Source: Chloroflexota bacterium
GTDB taxonomy: Bacteria > Chloroflexota > Anaerolineae > Promineifilales > Promineifilaceae
Direction of reading: 5' to 3'
DNA: 6,364 bases
NCBI GenBank assembly: GCA_020353135.1
Contig: CP070688.1
Location: forward strand, 2,095,933-2,102,296
The first letter of the stretch is position 1. Each line of letters opens with the position of its first letter. Below the pieces are notes generated by a model. That model ran no database searches and was not told where the DNA came from. It saw only the letters and a program-made list of their open reading frames with translations. This document shows positions 5,416 to 6,364 of the stretch, in pieces. The position numbers were made by a program, and so were the translations under genes.

Positions 5416-6364
5416 ATGCCTGAGATGATCTTACCGGGAACCTATATTGAGGTTCGGGCCGAGAAACTCATATCGGCCGGCCCCATCGCCATTGGCAATG
5501 TGGGCATTGTGGGCACAGCCCGGCGTGGAAAGCTGGCCAACCCAGACACGACTGATCCTGCAGCTCCGGACCCAGCCGTATACACGCCATCCAACATCGG
5601 CGAAGCCCGCGACATATTTGGCGATCCAGACTCGTTCTTTGAACCCGATGATCCCGATGATCCCCGAAAGGAATTGACTCTGGTTCGGGCGCTTGAACTG
5701 GCCTTCGCCAATGGAGCACAGCGAGTGTACGCCGCTCGCGTTGCCGCCGACGCAGCAGACGGGGCTGTCTACGACTTGCCGCCTAACGTGCAACTTACTT
5801 CTGTCGCCCCAGGCGATGGTTACAATCAAGCGCAAATAGCCCTTCTGGACGATGGTGGCGGCGGATTGGATGTGACGATTACGTTGGCTACTGTACTCGA
5901 AAGCTGGCGCTCCGTCCCGGCCAATGCAGAGGACTTCGTGAAAGTCATTAACGGCGAACATGTTGCTTACAACTACCGCGCCCTGGCCAGCACTGGCGGC
6001 GGATCCAATCTCTTTGTTGCCGCACTAAGCGGGGCCGCCGGTGATGTCGCGCCAACCCCCGAGGGCAGTCCCATAGATACCCCATCAACAGAGGGCACCA
6101 ATGGCGCCAAAGCCGGCGAATCAGATTATGCAGACGGGCTCGCGGCTCTGGAAAACCAGCTCGTTCACATCGTCGTCCTGGCGGGTCAAGGGTTAGACGC
6201 AGCCGACACACTGACGGCCCACGTCCGGAACGCTTCGACGGATCTGATGAAACACGAGCGCATCGGGGTGATCGGCAGTGATCCCAGCAAAGCCGTGGAC
6301 GATCTGGTTGCTCCAGATGAATTGACGGGCCGCATCGTCTTCGCCGGCCCTGGGGTTAAGGTCA
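5416..6364 (+). CDS. Contractile phage-type tail sheath protein, 3' end beyond window
   Basis: The frame is open for 316 codons to the right edge. The pattern is that of the phage tail sheath family: an N-terminal LPGTYIEV strand, then PIAIGNVGIVGTARRGK (residues 23-39), an ARDIFGD segment (64-70), LVRALELAFANGAQRVYAARV (89-109), a beta-rich variable middle, and SDYADGLAALENQ followed by VHIVVLAGQG (236-259) and ERIGVIGSDP (281-290), matching the Rossmann-like core. The sheath assembles as stacked rings round a tube and contracts to drive it into a target. The C-terminal polymerisation domain is off-window. The start is firm: AAGGAGG lies 8 nt upstream. A short acidic insertion with a 9-nt tandem repeat encodes a PDD repeat near residues 77-83. 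Whether it belongs to an extracellular injection system, a tailocin or a prophage cannot be told from this fragment. Confidence 0.9.
   Translation, partial: MPEMILPGTYIEVRAEKLISAGPIAIGNVGIVGTARRGKLANPDTTDPAAPDPAVYTPSNIGEARDIFGDPDSFFEPDDPDDPRKELTLVRALELAFANGAQRVYAARVAADAADGAVYDLPPNVQLTSVAPGDGYNQAQIALLDDGGGGLDVTITLATVLESWRSVPANAEDFVKVINGEHVAYNYRALASTGGGSNLFVAALSGAAGDVAPTPEGSPIDTPSTEGTNGAKAGESDYADGLAALENQLVHIVVLAGQGLDAADTLTAHVRNASTDLMKHERIGVIGSDPSKAVDDLVAPDELTGRIVFAGPGVKV

Overview
The window looks like a piece of a GC-moderate bacterial chromosome, most likely from Chloroflexota. That is an inference from gene style: several DinB-fold enzymes, a stand-alone BTAD/SARP-type regulator, a heptad-repeat spacer, and a contractile-tail locus of a type I associate with that phylum. 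No rRNA, tRNA, CRISPR array or transposase was recognised. No gene symbol can be assigned with confidence.

Left block (1-1968). On the minus strand, transcribed leftwards, are a DinB-family protein (1037 to 549), a short orphan reading frame without a usable start (565 to 350), and the beginning of a nitrobindin/DUF1579-like beta-barrel protein (353 to the left edge). The orphan frame's stop overlaps the barrel gene's start (ATGA). Divergent to these is a second DinB-family gene (1480-1968, plus strand) with a good sigma70-like promoter (1359-1387) and a strong Shine-Dalgarno. Both DinB proteins are 162 residues long and carry a full three-histidine metal site. A perfect 17-bp palindrome abuts the ribosome binding site of the minus-strand DinB gene, and part of it recurs at the same distance upstream of the barrel gene.

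Middle (1969-2700). About 730 bp hold no convincing gene. They contain a degenerate 7-bp-period G-rich repeat (2014-2132), two aborted minus-strand gene starts, a promoter-like sequence with TGTTGA direct repeats (2288-2357) and an 8-bp inverted repeat.

Right block (2701-6364), all plus strand. First comes a winged-helix plus BTAD transcriptional regulator with a C-terminal coiled coil. Next is a 469-residue multidomain protein whose middle resembles a tail terminator/completion protein. Last is a phage-type contractile tail sheath protein that runs off the right edge. A weak terminator-like hairpin and a stronger 10-bp stem-loop precede the sheath's very strong Shine-Dalgarno. I read this as the 5' edge of a contractile phage-tail-like particle locus (an extracellular injection system, tailocin or prophage tail), with the BTAD protein as its probable local regulator. 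Tube, baseplate, ATPase and toxin genes would lie beyond the right edge and cannot be seen.
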